DNA of 64,000 bases from Verrucomicrobiales bacterium. GTDB taxonomy: Bacteria > Verrucomicrobiota > Verrucomicrobiia > Verrucomicrobiales > SLCJ01. Of this stretch, positions 18,253-28,428 are shown piece by piece. Numbering within the stretch: position 1 is the stretch's first letter; each line of letters begins with the position of its first letter. The notes beneath the pieces are model-generated. The model worked only from the letters and a program-made list of their open reading frames with translations. It did no database searches and was not told the origin of the DNA. Both the position numbers and the translations under genes were made by a program. Location of the stretch: positions 1 to 64,000 of the forward strand of contig JAGXGH010000106.1 of the NCBI GenBank assembly GCA_024636835.1, in the 5' to 3' direction.

Positions 18253-18299
18253 TTGCCAAGCGCAGGCTACGTTTTCGCAACCAATCTCCACCACCCATT

Positions 18300-19745
18300 A
18301 TGAATCAATTCATCTCACTCATCGCTTTTTCACTGTTGTCACTCACCGCAGTCGCTGAGAAGGCACCTCTCAACATCTTATTCTTCACCGCCGACGACAT
18401 GAACTATGACTCCACTGGAGTCTGTGGCGGACCGATCAAGGATCTAACACCAAACATCGACAAGCTTGCTACCGAAGGACTTCGATTTGATTACGCTTAC
18501 TCTACCGTCGCCGTTTGCCAGCCTGTTCGTCAGATCATGCAGACCGGCCTCTACCCGCACCGCAACGGGTCGATGGGTTTTTTCCCTCTGAAGCCAGAGG
18601 TTCGCACACTCAATCAACAACTCCATGATGCGGGTTATCTGATCTCGATGTTCGGAAAAATCGTTCACAATCAGCCCACAGAGAAGTTCTGTATAGATTT
18701 TGGAAATGACAAAATCAGCCGTCATCCAAAGAAAATGGCGGAGGCTACGCGAACCTTCCTGACAATGGCGCGAGAGCAAGGAAAGCCGTTTTTTCACAAC
18801 GTTAACTGCTACGACCCTCACCGCCCATTCATCGGTATCAACGGTCCAGATGACCTCGCGCTAGGCGCCCCCCCTAGCCGATGGATCAAACCCGAGGAAG
18901 TCACCGAAGTTCCTGGGTTCCTTGAAGACCTTCCGGATGTCCGCCGTGAATTGGCGGGCTACTACACAAACGTCCGCCGACTCGACGACATGGTTGGCAG
19001 CGTCCTTAAAGTCCTTGAAGAAGAGGGATTCGCGGAAAACACACTCGTCGTGTTCTATGGTGGCGATCACGGCATGTCTTTCCCTTTTGGCAAGTCGAAC
19101 GATTACGAAAACAGCACACGTGGGTCACTCATCGTCCGTTGGCCCGGGGTGGTCAAACCCGGTGAACTGGATACCGAACACCTCGTCTCCACCCTCGACT
19201 TCACCCCCACCATTCTCGATGCGGCTGGTCTACCACAGATTCCTGACATCGATGGCCGTTCGTTTCTCAAAATCCTCAAGGGCAAAAAAATGTCCGGCTG
19301 GGATCGCGTCTTTACCTTCTACAATGCCGCCTGGGGAAACAACTGGCTGCCCATGCGCTGTATGCGCACCAAGGATCGCTCCTACATCTGGAATGCCTGG
19401 AGTAACGGAGAGAAACGCTACCGCACAGAAAACATGGCAGGGCTTTCCTGGAAGGCGATGGTCGCCGCAGCCGAAAAGGACCCGGAGATCCAGGCACGCA
19501 CCGAATTTTACCTCTACCGTACGCCAGAAGAATTTTACGACATGAGCAATGACCGCAATGAGCGTACCAACCTCATCGACGATCCCAAATATCAGTCCGA
19601 AATTGAATCCATGCGTCAGGAGTTGCTCGACTTGATGAAGCGCACTGGGGACCCGTTTACCGAGGCATTAGCTGACCGTAAAAACCCAGCAGAGGCAGCC
19701 AAGGCGATTGAACAAATGAAGAAGGAATACGGCGGACGAAAATAA
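18300..19745 (+). CDS. Secreted sulfatase with atypical C-Q-P-V-R motif
   Basis: A 481-residue sulfatase family protein with a signal peptide (residues 1-19). Metal-binding ILFFTADDMN is present, and the formylglycine site reads C73-Q-P-V-R77, with Val in place of the usual Ser/Thr/Ala. GGDHGMSFPFGKSNDYENSTRGSLIVRW and the EFYDMSNDRNERTNL tail are typical of heparan N-sulfatase/arylsulfatase relatives. If the Cys is still matured, it would desulfate glycans outside the cytoplasm. It is 47 bases downstream of the VHL-domain peptidase and its end converges with a regulator gene 15 bases away. Confidence 0.9.
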   Translation: MNQFISLIAFSLLSLTAVAEKAPLNILFFTADDMNYDSTGVCGGPIKDLTPNIDKLATEGLRFDYAYSTVAVCQPVRQIMQTGLYPHRNGSMGFFPLKPEVRTLNQQLHDAGYLISMFGKIVHNQPTEKFCIDFGNDKISRHPKKMAEATRTFLTMAREQGKPFFHNVNCYDPHRPFIGINGPDDLALGAPPSRWIKPEEVTEVPGFLEDLPDVRRELAGYYTNVRRLDDMVGSVLKVLEEEGFAENTLVVFYGGDHGMSFPFGKSNDYENSTRGSLIVRWPGVVKPGELDTEHLVSTLDFTPTILDAAGLPQIPDIDGRSFLKILKGKKMSGWDRVFTFYNAAWGNNWLPMRCMRTKDRSYIWNAWSNGEKRYRTENMAGLSWKAMVAAAEKDPEIQARTEFYLYRTPEEFYDMSNDRNERTNLIDDPKYQSEIESMRQELLDLMKRTGDPFTEALADRKNPAEAAKAIEQMKKEYGGRK

Positions 19746-19760
19746 GCGACCACTTCATCA

Positions 19761-20822
19761 TTACTTCGCTGGACCAATCGTGCCGCCCTCGATGAATTTT
19801 GCCAGGAATGAACTTTTGCGACGATCATCCTTGCCGCGGGCGACATTTCCCGCCCAGCGAACCACTCGGCGTATTAAGGGTGCGCTGTCGTAGGCCATGT
19901 GGGAAATGACGGGGGTGCACCAGAAAAATACCGGATCGGGATCCATACAGATCAGCGAAACATCTCGGGGCGCCCTGATACCGAGCTCCGCGAAATACTG
20001 TAGGACGGCAACGGTGAGCGTGGACGAGTCGATCATGAGCGCAGTGGGCGGGGAATGACGGAAGAGCGAATCGAGCAATCGACGAAATCCCTCCGGGGTA
20101 TCCTCCCAATCCGGCAGATGGTAGCGACCGGTGACGATGCCCTGCGCTTCAAGTCCATCCAGGAACGATTGCTCAAGAAAACCGGGCACGGGCTTGCGGC
20201 GTTCTTCCTGTGCCAGATAAATGATACGCCTGTGGCCGAGGGCAACCAATCTGATCAAGGCCTTTTGCAGTGCAGGCAATTTCTTGGGACTTGTGCTGGC
20301 AATGTTTACGTTCATGATACGCCCGAACAGCCCGAACACGGGAAATGGCTGCACTGCAAACCACTCGAGCACAGGCCGCGAACCACTAGCCACCACCCAA
20401 GCATCGGCTTCGGTTCTATCCACGAGCCTTTCCACCTTTTTCACGTCCATCCCCAGCTCAACTAGGGTTTTTGGGACGAAAAAGGCGTTGTGCCCCGCAT
20501 ACTGAAGCTGATTCAGCAAATCGACCATATAATGGATCTTCCTGTCATCAGGCTCATACAAAAGGATCGCGATCCTCATCGCAGCAGCGACATTGTCTCC
20601 CGTGATTGCAATACGGCGCGGCTTGCCGGAACCCTGTGATACCAAAAGCCCTTCCCTCTCGAGCAAACCAAGCGCCGCCTTAACCGTCTTGTGATTCACC
20701 ATCAGCCCAGTCGCGATTTGATGGATACCAGGCATCTCGTTAATCAACCTTCGCTCATAGATTTCTGAACGAAGATGATGCGCAACCTGCTCAGAAGCGG
20801 AAAGAAGGCGGATGGATTTCAC
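19761..20822 (-). CDS. GntR-type regulator with LacI-like sugar-sensing domain
   Basis: A 353-residue transcription regulator. The N-terminal 75 residues form a GntR-like winged helix (SEQVAHHLRSEI...IATGLMVNHKTVKAALGLLEREGLL), and residues 80-353 form a LacI/periplasmic-binding-protein-like sensor, the plan seen in AraR of Bacillus. It begins with GTG. An inverted repeat AACCTT-N7-AAGGTT sits directly before the start (20828-20846) and could be an operator. It is a paralogue of the regulator at 44811; both end in IEGGTIGPA. Probably controls the nearby polysaccharide genes in response to a sugar; the ligand is unknown. Confidence 0.85.
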   Translation of the reverse strand: MKSIRLLSASEQVAHHLRSEIYERRLINEMPGIHQIATGLMVNHKTVKAALGLLEREGLLVSQGSGKPRRIAITGDNVAAAMRIAILLYEPDDRKIHYMVDLLNQLQYAGHNAFFVPKTLVELGMDVKKVERLVDRTEADAWVVASGSRPVLEWFAVQPFPVFGLFGRIMNVNIASTSPKKLPALQKALIRLVALGHRRIIYLAQEERRKPVPGFLEQSFLDGLEAQGIVTGRYHLPDWEDTPEGFRRLLDSLFRHSPPTALMIDSSTLTVAVLQYFAELGIRAPRDVSLICMDPDPVFFWCTPVISHMAYDSAPLIRRVVRWAGNVARGKDDRRKSSFLAKFIEGGTIGPAK

Positions 20823-20827
20823 AGCTC

Positions 20828-20846
20828 AACCTTACCCCAAAAGGTT
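20828..20846. promoter_or_regulatory. Candidate operator before the regulator gene
   Basis: Inverted repeat AACCTT-accccaa-AAGGTT lies between the divergent regulator (start 20822) and PEP-CTERM gene (start 20966). Its position fits autoregulation, but there is no second site to compare. Confidence 0.3.
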
Positions 20847-20965
20847 ATGGTTAAAAAAGTAAAACCTACATACTGGATCGCATATCTCATGTTAGATGTT
20901 GCTCTTAGCTTGAGCCGAAAACTGTGTGCTCTGTGCTCATCACCAAGTTACTAGACATCCATACC

Positions 20966-21751
20966 ATGAAACTACTGAAAATATCCCCACTCCTATTAGC
21001 ACTTTCGTTAGCAGTGTCCCACACACAAGCTGCAGTGATCTTGCAAGATACTTTCTCATACATTAGCGGCGTGAACGAGTTTCCAACAGAACTTGATGGG
21101 GTTGGAACCGGCACTTGGGGATACGAGATCAGCACGGCAGGTTTCTCCGCAGCGGGAAATGGCAAATTGGTATTCGCTTACAGCAGTAAGGATGAACAGG
21201 GAGGCGATATTGGCGGTGCTCTATTCACCAGCGTCTCGTTCAATGGCGCCTCCTTAACCGAAGCGATTTCTACGGAGAACTTCAACAGAGGAACTGCGGG
21301 CGTTTGGTATCTCGATAACGTTGCTTCAAACGGTATTATCCGTATTCTGCTTGCTGATCAAAATAACTCGGAATTCGGATTTGGCCTCTATGCCCTCGAT
21401 GGCCTGAAAGCAGGGTTTCAAGATACGGCCTCTGGAAATCTTGACGCAGAAGCGACCGTCACAGTGGGGACAAGCTCCGGTTTCGTCGTTCAGGAAGCGG
21501 TGCGCAACAACCAGAACCTCACACCAGACGGGACCGACGATTGGCTAACTCTCAACGATACCAATGTGCAGAGCTACACAGTCCTGCAACAATATCAGGT
21601 GACCACTGCAGCAGGTGATTACTTTGCTCCAACCAACAACACGGCCACCAAACTGGTAATCGGTGCTGCATTCGAAGAAGCGATTCCGGAACCTTCCGTC
21701 GCTCTTCTTGGTGCCTTGGGTTCAGTGCTGCTGCTTCGCCGTCGCAGATAA
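20966..21751 (+). CDS. PEP-CTERM sorting domain protein
   Basis: A 261-residue exported protein: signal peptide MKLLKISPLLLALSLAVSHT, a beta-rich body beginning ILQDTFSYISG, and the C-terminal tail PEPSVALLGALGSVLLLRRRR, which is the PEP motif, transmembrane helix and basic cluster recognised by exosortase. The body resembles the concanavalin-like or autotransporter-adhesin-like domains common in these proteins; no specific function can be given. The ATG at 20966 is chosen for the signal peptide; the frame starts 14 codons earlier. No exosortase gene is present in the window. A strong terminator follows. Confidence 0.85.
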   Translation: MKLLKISPLLLALSLAVSHTQAAVILQDTFSYISGVNEFPTELDGVGTGTWGYEISTAGFSAAGNGKLVFAYSSKDEQGGDIGGALFTSVSFNGASLTEAISTENFNRGTAGVWYLDNVASNGIIRILLADQNNSEFGFGLYALDGLKAGFQDTASGNLDAEATVTVGTSSGFVVQEAVRNNQNLTPDGTDDWLTLNDTNVQSYTVLQQYQVTTAAGDYFAPTNNTATKLVIGAAFEEAIPEPSVALLGALGSVLLLRRRR

Positions 21752-21776
21752 GAGCTGGGATCAAAACAAAATTTCA

Positions 21777-21812
21777 ACGCCCCATTCCGCCACGCGGGAT
21801 GGGGCGTTTTTT
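21777..21812 (+). terminator. Rho-independent terminator after PEP-CTERM gene
   Basis: Stem ACGCCCCAT/ATGGGGCGT with an inner CCGC/GCGG pair, followed by a run of six T. Confidence 0.85.
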
Positions 21813-22117
21813 GTTTCATCGAACAGGTAAGGCACGGACGGCAGAGAAAGCCCATCTCGCGGCACCCAGAGAATTCATCACCTCTCGCCGGGAACCTGGA
21901 GATTGCCCTCGGCGGTTCGCTGCGATCCGGCACCCGCTCGAATTCCCCCGGTTGAGCTTTTTGGAGCGGAGGCCTCCGTGGAGCGGTCTGCTAAAGCAAG
22001 ATCAATGCAGCGAATATCTCCACTCTTTAAAAAACACATCCCACCCAAAAAACGATCTCTGTCGTAAGACCGAGAATAGAGCGCAGAGCAAGAAACAGGA
22101 AAGTCTTTCGCAAGGCC
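21813..22117. other. Intergenic region before the SGNH esterase gene
   Basis: About 300 bases with no gene. The only visible structure is the perfect 12-bp palindrome CGGAGGCCTCCG at 21967-21978, within GGAGCGG direct repeats. It could be a binding site for the esterase promoter. Confidence 0.4.
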
Positions 22118-23983
22118 ATGCGTATCTGCCCTATGCAATTACTCAAATCACTCGCCTGTTTAGCTTGGATAATCGTTGGGCTGACGTCGCCGCTGTCTGC
22201 TCAGCAAATGCCACGGAAAGATGTCGTCGAAGTTCCAGCCATTGGCGAAGGTCTGTGCCTGCACAATCTTTTTCAGTCAAACATGGTGCTCCAGCGCGAC
22301 AAACCGATCAGCCTGTGGGGATGGGCCGACCCCGGTGAGAACCTCACGGTAACGCTCGCCGGCAAATCGGAATCAGTCACTGCGTCTGACGACCGATCGT
22401 GGAAGGTGACTTTTCCTGCCTTGTCTGCCAACTCGGATCCCATCGAGGTGACTGTCCAAGGCAAAGACAAGACCCTGAAGTTAGAGAACATTCTTGTTGG
22501 AGATGTCTGGGTTCTCGGCGGACAGAGCAACATGGAGTTCCCTCTTTCAAAAGTCGAAAACGGTCACATGGAAATCGTCTCCGCGAACTTTTCCAATATC
22601 CGCATCCTCACAGTTCCCAGCGTCGGAAGCCCCGAGCCAAAGAAAGGGTTCGCCCGACTGCACGAATGGAGCGACTGGTCAAAGCAGCACTTCCGCAAAG
22701 GCGATTGGGATGTCTGTTCTCCCGAGGTGGTCAAAGAACTCTCGGCGATCGGTTATGTCTTCGCCCGTCGGCTTCACATGGCAAGCCAGGTGCCGATCGG
22801 TGTGGTCGACGCATCCGTGGGTGGCACCACTGTGGAGACCTGGACGCCTAGTGCGGCGGTCCAGAAAGTCGATACCGAACCAGTGAAAAACCTACTCGCC
22901 ACCTGGGACCAGAAGATCGCCGAATGGGATGGGGCCAAGGATCTCGAAGACCAAATCAAACGTCACAACCAGCGGGTCGAAAAAATGAAGAACGAGGGGA
23001 AAGAAATCCCCGCCGACCTAAAAGCGCCAACCGAACAACGCCCGGGGCCAGCCTTCGACAAAAACCGTCCTGGCAGTTGTTATAATGGCATGATCGCTCC
23101 ATTGGAGGGATTTGCCGTCAAAGGCGCGATCTTCCACCAGGGATACAACAACTGCTTCAACGGTTCGGAAGGAGCAATGATGTATCGCGACGTCTTCCCG
23201 GAGATGATCACCGCGTGGCGTGCTGCCTTCAATGACCCTGAGATGCCCTTTGGAATCCTCTCGCTCTGCACAGGTGGAGACAAACAAAACCTGGAGAATT
23301 TCTCTGAGAAGATGGCGGATGTTGGCGCTTTAATTCGTGAGGCCCAATACCAGACATTCCTCGAATTTTATAACGCCGGTGATAAACACATCGGCTTCGT
23401 CAGCACTTACGACTTTAGCCGTCGCTGGTATCACCCGCAGCTGAAGCTACCTGCTGGAGAGCGCATCGCACGCTGGGCTTTGTCGACGGAATATGGCTAT
23501 GAGAAACAGCTCAACTGGAAGCCCCCTTTTCTTGCGGAGATGAAGGTCGTCGATGGAAGCATTCAGCTCAATATGGACGTCTCGGCCGGTGCCGTGGATG
23601 ATGGTGGACCAATTGAAGGTTTCGCCATTGCAGGAGAAGACCGCAAGTTCCATCCAGCAACAGCAACACATCTTGTCACTGGTAAGGATGACCGAGGCAG
23701 GGAGCAGAAGGACACCAAGGTCATCGTTCTCACCAGCCCAATGGTCGCGAACCCTGTACACTACCGCTACGCCTGGGCACGCACACCCATGGGCAATCTC
23801 CAAGTCACCGGTAATTCAGACATTCCCTTTGCCACTCAACGCAGCGATGACTGGCCGGTGGAAGAAGTCTTCGTCGATGGAGAACTTAAAACATTAGCCG
23901 GAAGAAAAATTTCCGCTGAGCTTCGCAAGTTGGATCAAGAGAGAGCACACAAGGAAGCCGAAATGTTGCTGGAAAAGAAATGA
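22118..23983 (+). CDS. Sialate O-acetylesterase-type SGNH esterase
   Basis: A 621-residue secreted esterase that removes acetyl groups from sugars. Signal peptide at the N-terminus (an internal ATG at 22133 also fits). A beta domain (residues 45-125, FQSNMVLQRDKPISLWGWA) is followed by the SGNH core with the nucleophile Ser137 in GGQSNMEFPL, the GGTTVETW block, and FHQGYNN as the catalytic C-terminal region. FQSNMVLQR and GQSNME are hallmarks of the sialate O-acetylesterase family used on plant and algal glycans by environmental bacteria. It converges with the GH2 gene and likely works with it and the sulfatases. Confidence 0.9.
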   Translation: MRICPMQLLKSLACLAWIIVGLTSPLSAQQMPRKDVVEVPAIGEGLCLHNLFQSNMVLQRDKPISLWGWADPGENLTVTLAGKSESVTASDDRSWKVTFPALSANSDPIEVTVQGKDKTLKLENILVGDVWVLGGQSNMEFPLSKVENGHMEIVSANFSNIRILTVPSVGSPEPKKGFARLHEWSDWSKQHFRKGDWDVCSPEVVKELSAIGYVFARRLHMASQVPIGVVDASVGGTTVETWTPSAAVQKVDTEPVKNLLATWDQKIAEWDGAKDLEDQIKRHNQRVEKMKNEGKEIPADLKAPTEQRPGPAFDKNRPGSCYNGMIAPLEGFAVKGAIFHQGYNNCFNGSEGAMMYRDVFPEMITAWRAAFNDPEMPFGILSLCTGGDKQNLENFSEKMADVGALIREAQYQTFLEFYNAGDKHIGFVSTYDFSRRWYHPQLKLPAGERIARWALSTEYGYEKQLNWKPPFLAEMKVVDGSIQLNMDVSAGAVDDGGPIEGFAIAGEDRKFHPATATHLVTGKDDRGREQKDTKVIVLTSPMVANPVHYRYAWARTPMGNLQVTGNSDIPFATQRSDDWPVEEVFVDGELKTLAGRKISAELRKLDQERAHKEAEMLLEKK

Positions 23984-24007
23984 AGCCGCGCGACGTCTCT
24001 TTCCTCG

Positions 24008-26881
24008 TTATTGAGGAAAGAGTTTGTTGAGTAGTTCGGTTTTGATTTCAAACTTCGGGTCGAAGTTTTTTGAACCGGCGTATTGCAGCAGACTGTAGAG
24101 GAGCTGACGGGCCTCGGGTTTATCCTGGTGGCCAAGCAAATCGACGGCGCAGACGAGTAACTTTCCTTTCCCCACCTTGGTCTCGGCAATCAGTCCGAGT
24201 TTGCTGTTGCGGACGAAGTTATCAATCGTCTGAACGATAGGGCGATAGTCGTCAGGAGTGTCGTCGAACTGGATCGGACGCGAGTTTTTCACCAGATGCC
24301 ACCACTGCCAGTTGGTATGAAAATCGGTGGGAAACTCAGCCAGCGCCGGTGATTGGGGATCGCAGAGGAAGCCAAGCGTTCCCGGCGGCAACTGCCATCC
24401 TCGCTCTTTGGCGGCCATACTGAACATTGGCGACCAATAATCGGTCTGGAAACCACCCGGAACGCTGAATGGCAGATTCTCAAGTTTCGGCAGCAGCAAG
24501 AGACTGCCTCCCTCGGCGAGGTGCGCCTTGGTCGCCTCAGCTTGAAAACTGTCCGTTATCATCACACCTTCCGGCGCGGTGGTATCGACCTTGGGTGGAT
24601 AAACCCAGATGTTGTAATCGTTGTGAAATTCTGTGCCCTCGATGGCTAGAGTGATGGTGAGTTTCTGCGGGGCGGATACATTTTCGAGCGACATTGAAAA
24701 CGTATCGATGTCGAACACCTTGCCCTGTTGGATGGTTACTTTGTCGAACGCATCACCGGCTATTTTTTCACCTTTGCTATCGGTCACGGTCCAGGTTACC
24801 TCGGCATTTTCGATGTCGGCAGGCCCGTAGTGAGCGACCTGGGCACGGGCGACAAACGTTTCATCGGTCGTCCACGTGTATTTCTCCATCCGGATCAGCG
24901 GAACGGTTTCGCTGCAGAACTGTCGCCAAGTCTCCGGCTTGATCACACCCTTGGATTCCATAAAATCGTTGAGCATACCGACCAGCGCGGTCCCTTGGCC
25001 GGGAAAATCCTGGATATCGAGCAGTTGGAACCCGGCTAACTCAGGCGTCCGCAGCGCCATCTCGATATCCTCGCGGTAACAAAGCGCGGCGAGTGCGCCG
25101 GAGGCCATGACAAAGTCCTGTGCCTGATCGAGCATCCCGGCTTCTTTCAAACGCTCGCGGAAGATCTCATAGTTTCGCGCCCTGACGACTCCGGTAAATT
25201 TAGGAATGTCTCGATAGTCTGGAGAAACTTGGAACGCGCCAATTTCGTGCCCGATCATCGGCACTGGAATGCCTTGAATCGATTCGCTGAAATCAAACAT
25301 CGTCGATGGTGGATAGCTCTCGATAGGAGCATTCGGCATGTCTTGCAAGGCAAACGAACCGCGTAATGGTTTGGCATCTTTTGCCACTTTGCCGGTCACC
25401 CAGAAATCATCACCCTCGGCGAGACTCGGATCCCAGTGCATGTTGTTCGACCCTTGCGCATAGAGATGGCGGGGGTCGGTTTTCTTGAAGTAAGCGACCA
25501 TTTCAAACATGCCGGGGTTACGCCCTAGCTCGTTGCCGAGAGTGAACATGACGAACGACGGATGGTTACCGAACTGTTTGAAAATCTGCTCGCCCTCGCG
25601 CTTGGCGTAATCGTAGAGAGTGACTTCGTTATCGGAGCTTGTGACATCGAGTCGGTCGATATTCCAATGCGCCGCATCCTTATTTTCCGGCACCTTGTAA
25701 CCACTGCGTTTACTTGGCAGTTCTGCTTGGAAATATACGCCGAGCTCATCGGCCGCATCGAAAGCCGCCTTGGGTGGGCACCAAGAATGGAACCGATAGT
25801 GATTGATCCCCCACTCCAAGGTGATCGACAATATCCGTCTCCACGCGGCTTTATCCATCGGTGGATATCCGGTCAGCGGGTAGTTGGCGCAATCCAGTCG
25901 ACCGCGCAGAAAGACCGGCCTGCCGTTGATCAAAAGACGATTATTCTTTTTAGTAAAATCGCGCATCCCAAAACGAACTGATCGCTGATCGGAAAACTTG
26001 TCGTCACCCGCGTCGGCGCTCAATTTCAGGGTAAGATTGAGTAGCGCTGGGTGGAACTCATCCCAAAGCGGCACGTCGTCGCCGGGTTGATAAGTAAATT
26101 CAACCACGTTTACCTTTTCATCACCGCTCACCTTGACGGTCTGTGTTTTGAATTCCTGCGGCTTATCGACATTAGTGCTCATGCAGATAAGATCGATCTG
26201 CCCGCTTATCTTTTTCCCGGTTACATTACCAATCAGTGCCCGCACGCGGACTTCTTTCTTTTGGGCATTCGGATATATTTGAATATCTTCCAACCAAACT
26301 GGGTCAGTGGCATGAAGCTCCATCCGGCCGACGATACCATTCCAATTCGTCTGTGTCCGTTCGTCAACGGCGTGTGAAGGGCCAACCGGAGGCAGCTTAG
26401 CATTATCGACCACCACGGTGACGGTGTGTTTTCCCGGTGTCATCGCATCAGTGACATCAAATATTTGCGCAGCACTGAGGGAATCATGCCAACCGCAAAA
26501 CGTCTGATCCACCCACATACGGGTGTTCTTGCTACGCTCAAAAATCAGAGTGATTCGTTTGTCGGCCCAGGAGTTGGGTATTCTCACCTCTTTCTGGTAC
26601 CACGCTGGCCCTTTCCAAAACCAGACGCGGGAAAGCCGGTCCACGCATTTTTCATCCTTAAAAATCCCCTTGTGGTTTTCGTCGGTGGTTCCGGGGAGTT
26701 CGATCGTATCGTTCAACTCTTGCTTGTACCATTTCTCTGCGACGCCGACGTCATCGACATCGAGCTGAAACTTCCACGTCCCGGCCAACGAAATAGATTC
26801 CTTGTCAGCCATGGCGGGAAGGACAAGTCCGGCGAGAAATAGCGCCGTCATCAGCGAGCGGATGAGTTGTTGTTTCAACAT
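24008..26881 (-). CDS. Glycoside hydrolase family 2 enzyme
   Basis: A 957-residue secreted beta-glycosidase (beta-galactosidase, glucuronidase or mannosidase type; specificity not readable). Signal peptide, then the GH2 sugar-binding jelly roll (ISLAGTWKFQLD), an immunoglobulin-like domain and the TIM barrel. The catalytic acid/base is Glu451 in TLGNELGRN and the probable nucleophile is Glu546 in IGHEIGAF, 95 residues apart. About 250 extra C-terminal residues form beta domains and a glutamine-amidotransferase-like region. The ATG at 26881 is preferred over the GTG at 26887. It is divergent from the sulfatase gene at 27012, so both may share a control region. Confidence 0.9.
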   Translation of the reverse strand: MLKQQLIRSLMTALFLAGLVLPAMADKESISLAGTWKFQLDVDDVGVAEKWYKQELNDTIELPGTTDENHKGIFKDEKCVDRLSRVWFWKGPAWYQKEVRIPNSWADKRITLIFERSKNTRMWVDQTFCGWHDSLSAAQIFDVTDAMTPGKHTVTVVVDNAKLPPVGPSHAVDERTQTNWNGIVGRMELHATDPVWLEDIQIYPNAQKKEVRVRALIGNVTGKKISGQIDLICMSTNVDKPQEFKTQTVKVSGDEKVNVVEFTYQPGDDVPLWDEFHPALLNLTLKLSADAGDDKFSDQRSVRFGMRDFTKKNNRLLINGRPVFLRGRLDCANYPLTGYPPMDKAAWRRILSITLEWGINHYRFHSWCPPKAAFDAADELGVYFQAELPSKRSGYKVPENKDAAHWNIDRLDVTSSDNEVTLYDYAKREGEQIFKQFGNHPSFVMFTLGNELGRNPGMFEMVAYFKKTDPRHLYAQGSNNMHWDPSLAEGDDFWVTGKVAKDAKPLRGSFALQDMPNAPIESYPPSTMFDFSESIQGIPVPMIGHEIGAFQVSPDYRDIPKFTGVVRARNYEIFRERLKEAGMLDQAQDFVMASGALAALCYREDIEMALRTPELAGFQLLDIQDFPGQGTALVGMLNDFMESKGVIKPETWRQFCSETVPLIRMEKYTWTTDETFVARAQVAHYGPADIENAEVTWTVTDSKGEKIAGDAFDKVTIQQGKVFDIDTFSMSLENVSAPQKLTITLAIEGTEFHNDYNIWVYPPKVDTTAPEGVMITDSFQAEATKAHLAEGGSLLLLPKLENLPFSVPGGFQTDYWSPMFSMAAKERGWQLPPGTLGFLCDPQSPALAEFPTDFHTNWQWWHLVKNSRPIQFDDTPDDYRPIVQTIDNFVRNSKLGLIAETKVGKGKLLVCAVDLLGHQDKPEARQLLYSLLQYAGSKNFDPKFEIKTELLNKLFPQ

Positions 26882-27011
26882 GAACACTTTACGGTTGAGC
26901 GACCGCCCTCTTTCACCCGATGACTATGAAATGCGCGACACTACTTTCGGCTAAGGCCTTTCATCTGTTTTTATGGATAGAAAGATACGATCAATGCAGT
27001 ATACCCCCCCA

Positions 27012-28310
27012 ATGAGAACTTTCCTATTCAGCTTGCTCTCTGCATGCCTGTTTCTCTCCACATCCCATGCACGCTCAGGCACGCCCAACGTCATCCTGAT
27101 CATGGCCGACGATCTGGGTTACGAATGTATCGGTGCCAATGGGTGTGACGATTACAAAACCCCGGAGCTGGATAAACTCGCCGCCGGTGGTTTCAGGTTT
27201 ACCAATTGTTTCTCGAACCCGATCTGCACCCCAAGCCGCGTGAAGATCATGACCGGTATGTTTAACGTCCGCAACTATGTGCGTTTTGGCTTATTGGATA
27301 GGAAGCAAAAGACCTTTGCCCACACCTTCCAAGCCGCAGGATACACCACCTGCATCGCCGGAAAGTGGCAACTTGGAAACGAAAAGGACTCCCCTCAACA
27401 TTTCGGCTTCGACCAATCCTGTCTCTGGCAACACATGCGTAAGCGCACACGCGAGGGGCAACCATTCGACAGTCGGTATAGCAATCCAAGGGTGGAGATT
27501 AACGGTGAGCTCAAGGATTACGACAACGGCGAATACGGCCCCGATGTTTGCGCCGACTTCATCTGTGATTTTATCGATAAAAACAAAGCCAAACCTTTCC
27601 TCGCCTACTACCCGATGCTGCTCACTCACTGTCCGTTCACCCCGACGCCGGACAGCAAGGACTGGGATCCAAAATCCATGGGATCAAAAACCTACAAAGG
27701 CGATCCTAAACACTTCGGCGACATGGTTCAACACATGGACAAGATGGTCGGACGCATCATCGCCAAACTCGAGGAACACGGGTTAAGGGAAAACACCATC
27801 GTCATCTTTACCGGTGATAACGGAACCGACAAGCCTGTGGTCACATCTCTCAACGGCAAGCAAGTTCCGGGGGGCAAAGGAAAAATGAACGACAATGGCA
27901 CACGTGTTCCACTAATCGTGAGTTACCCGGGAAAAATCCAGAGCGGCGCGGTGAGCGATGAATTAGTCAACTTCGCCGATATATTTCCCACCATGTGCGA
28001 GGTCAGTGGGCTGGCCATTCCGGACGATCGCCCTATTGATGGTGTCAGTTTTTGGAGCACTCTCCAAGGAAAGCCAGGCCGCGAAAAACCGTGGTCCTAC
28101 ATCTGGTGGGAGGGAAGGGTCCTAGCTCGAACCAAAACGCACATGCTTCGACGGATGAAGCCGAAAGGAAAAATTGAATTCATCGATTATACCACGCCCT
28201 ACAAACCCACCCCCTTGAACATTGATCAGCTCGAGGGCGAGGAAAAGGCCACCTACGATGCGCTGCTCAGGGTCATCCAGAAACTCGATCAAGCTCGCCC
28301 CGGCAAATGA
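27012..28310 (+). CDS. Secreted sulfatase
   Basis: A 432-residue arylsulfatase family protein from ATG 27012, with signal peptide MRTFLFSLLSACLFLSTSHA. It has NVILIMADDLGY, the canonical formylglycine motif C72-T-P-S-R in ICTPSRVKIMTG, the GKWQLG histidine/lysine block and FTGDNGT. The open frame reaches 26973 but the added residues are not part of a signal peptide. First of four same-strand genes (sulfatase, sulfatase, propeller-cytochrome, sulfatase). Confidence 0.92.
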   Translation: MRTFLFSLLSACLFLSTSHARSGTPNVILIMADDLGYECIGANGCDDYKTPELDKLAAGGFRFTNCFSNPICTPSRVKIMTGMFNVRNYVRFGLLDRKQKTFAHTFQAAGYTTCIAGKWQLGNEKDSPQHFGFDQSCLWQHMRKRTREGQPFDSRYSNPRVEINGELKDYDNGEYGPDVCADFICDFIDKNKAKPFLAYYPMLLTHCPFTPTPDSKDWDPKSMGSKTYKGDPKHFGDMVQHMDKMVGRIIAKLEEHGLRENTIVIFTGDNGTDKPVVTSLNGKQVPGGKGKMNDNGTRVPLIVSYPGKIQSGAVSDELVNFADIFPTMCEVSGLAIPDDRPIDGVSFWSTLQGKPGREKPWSYIWWEGRVLARTKTHMLRRMKPKGKIEFIDYTTPYKPTPLNIDQLEGEEKATYDALLRVIQKLDQARPGK

Positions 28311-28428
28311 GCCGCGTGTAAAGAAAATCGGGAACCATTCATCCCCACAAACGTCATCGCCTTTTTACGTTGGCATCAAAAGCCAGCCAACTACAGTGCC
28401 AGACATAATACCTCAACAAGGAATGAAG

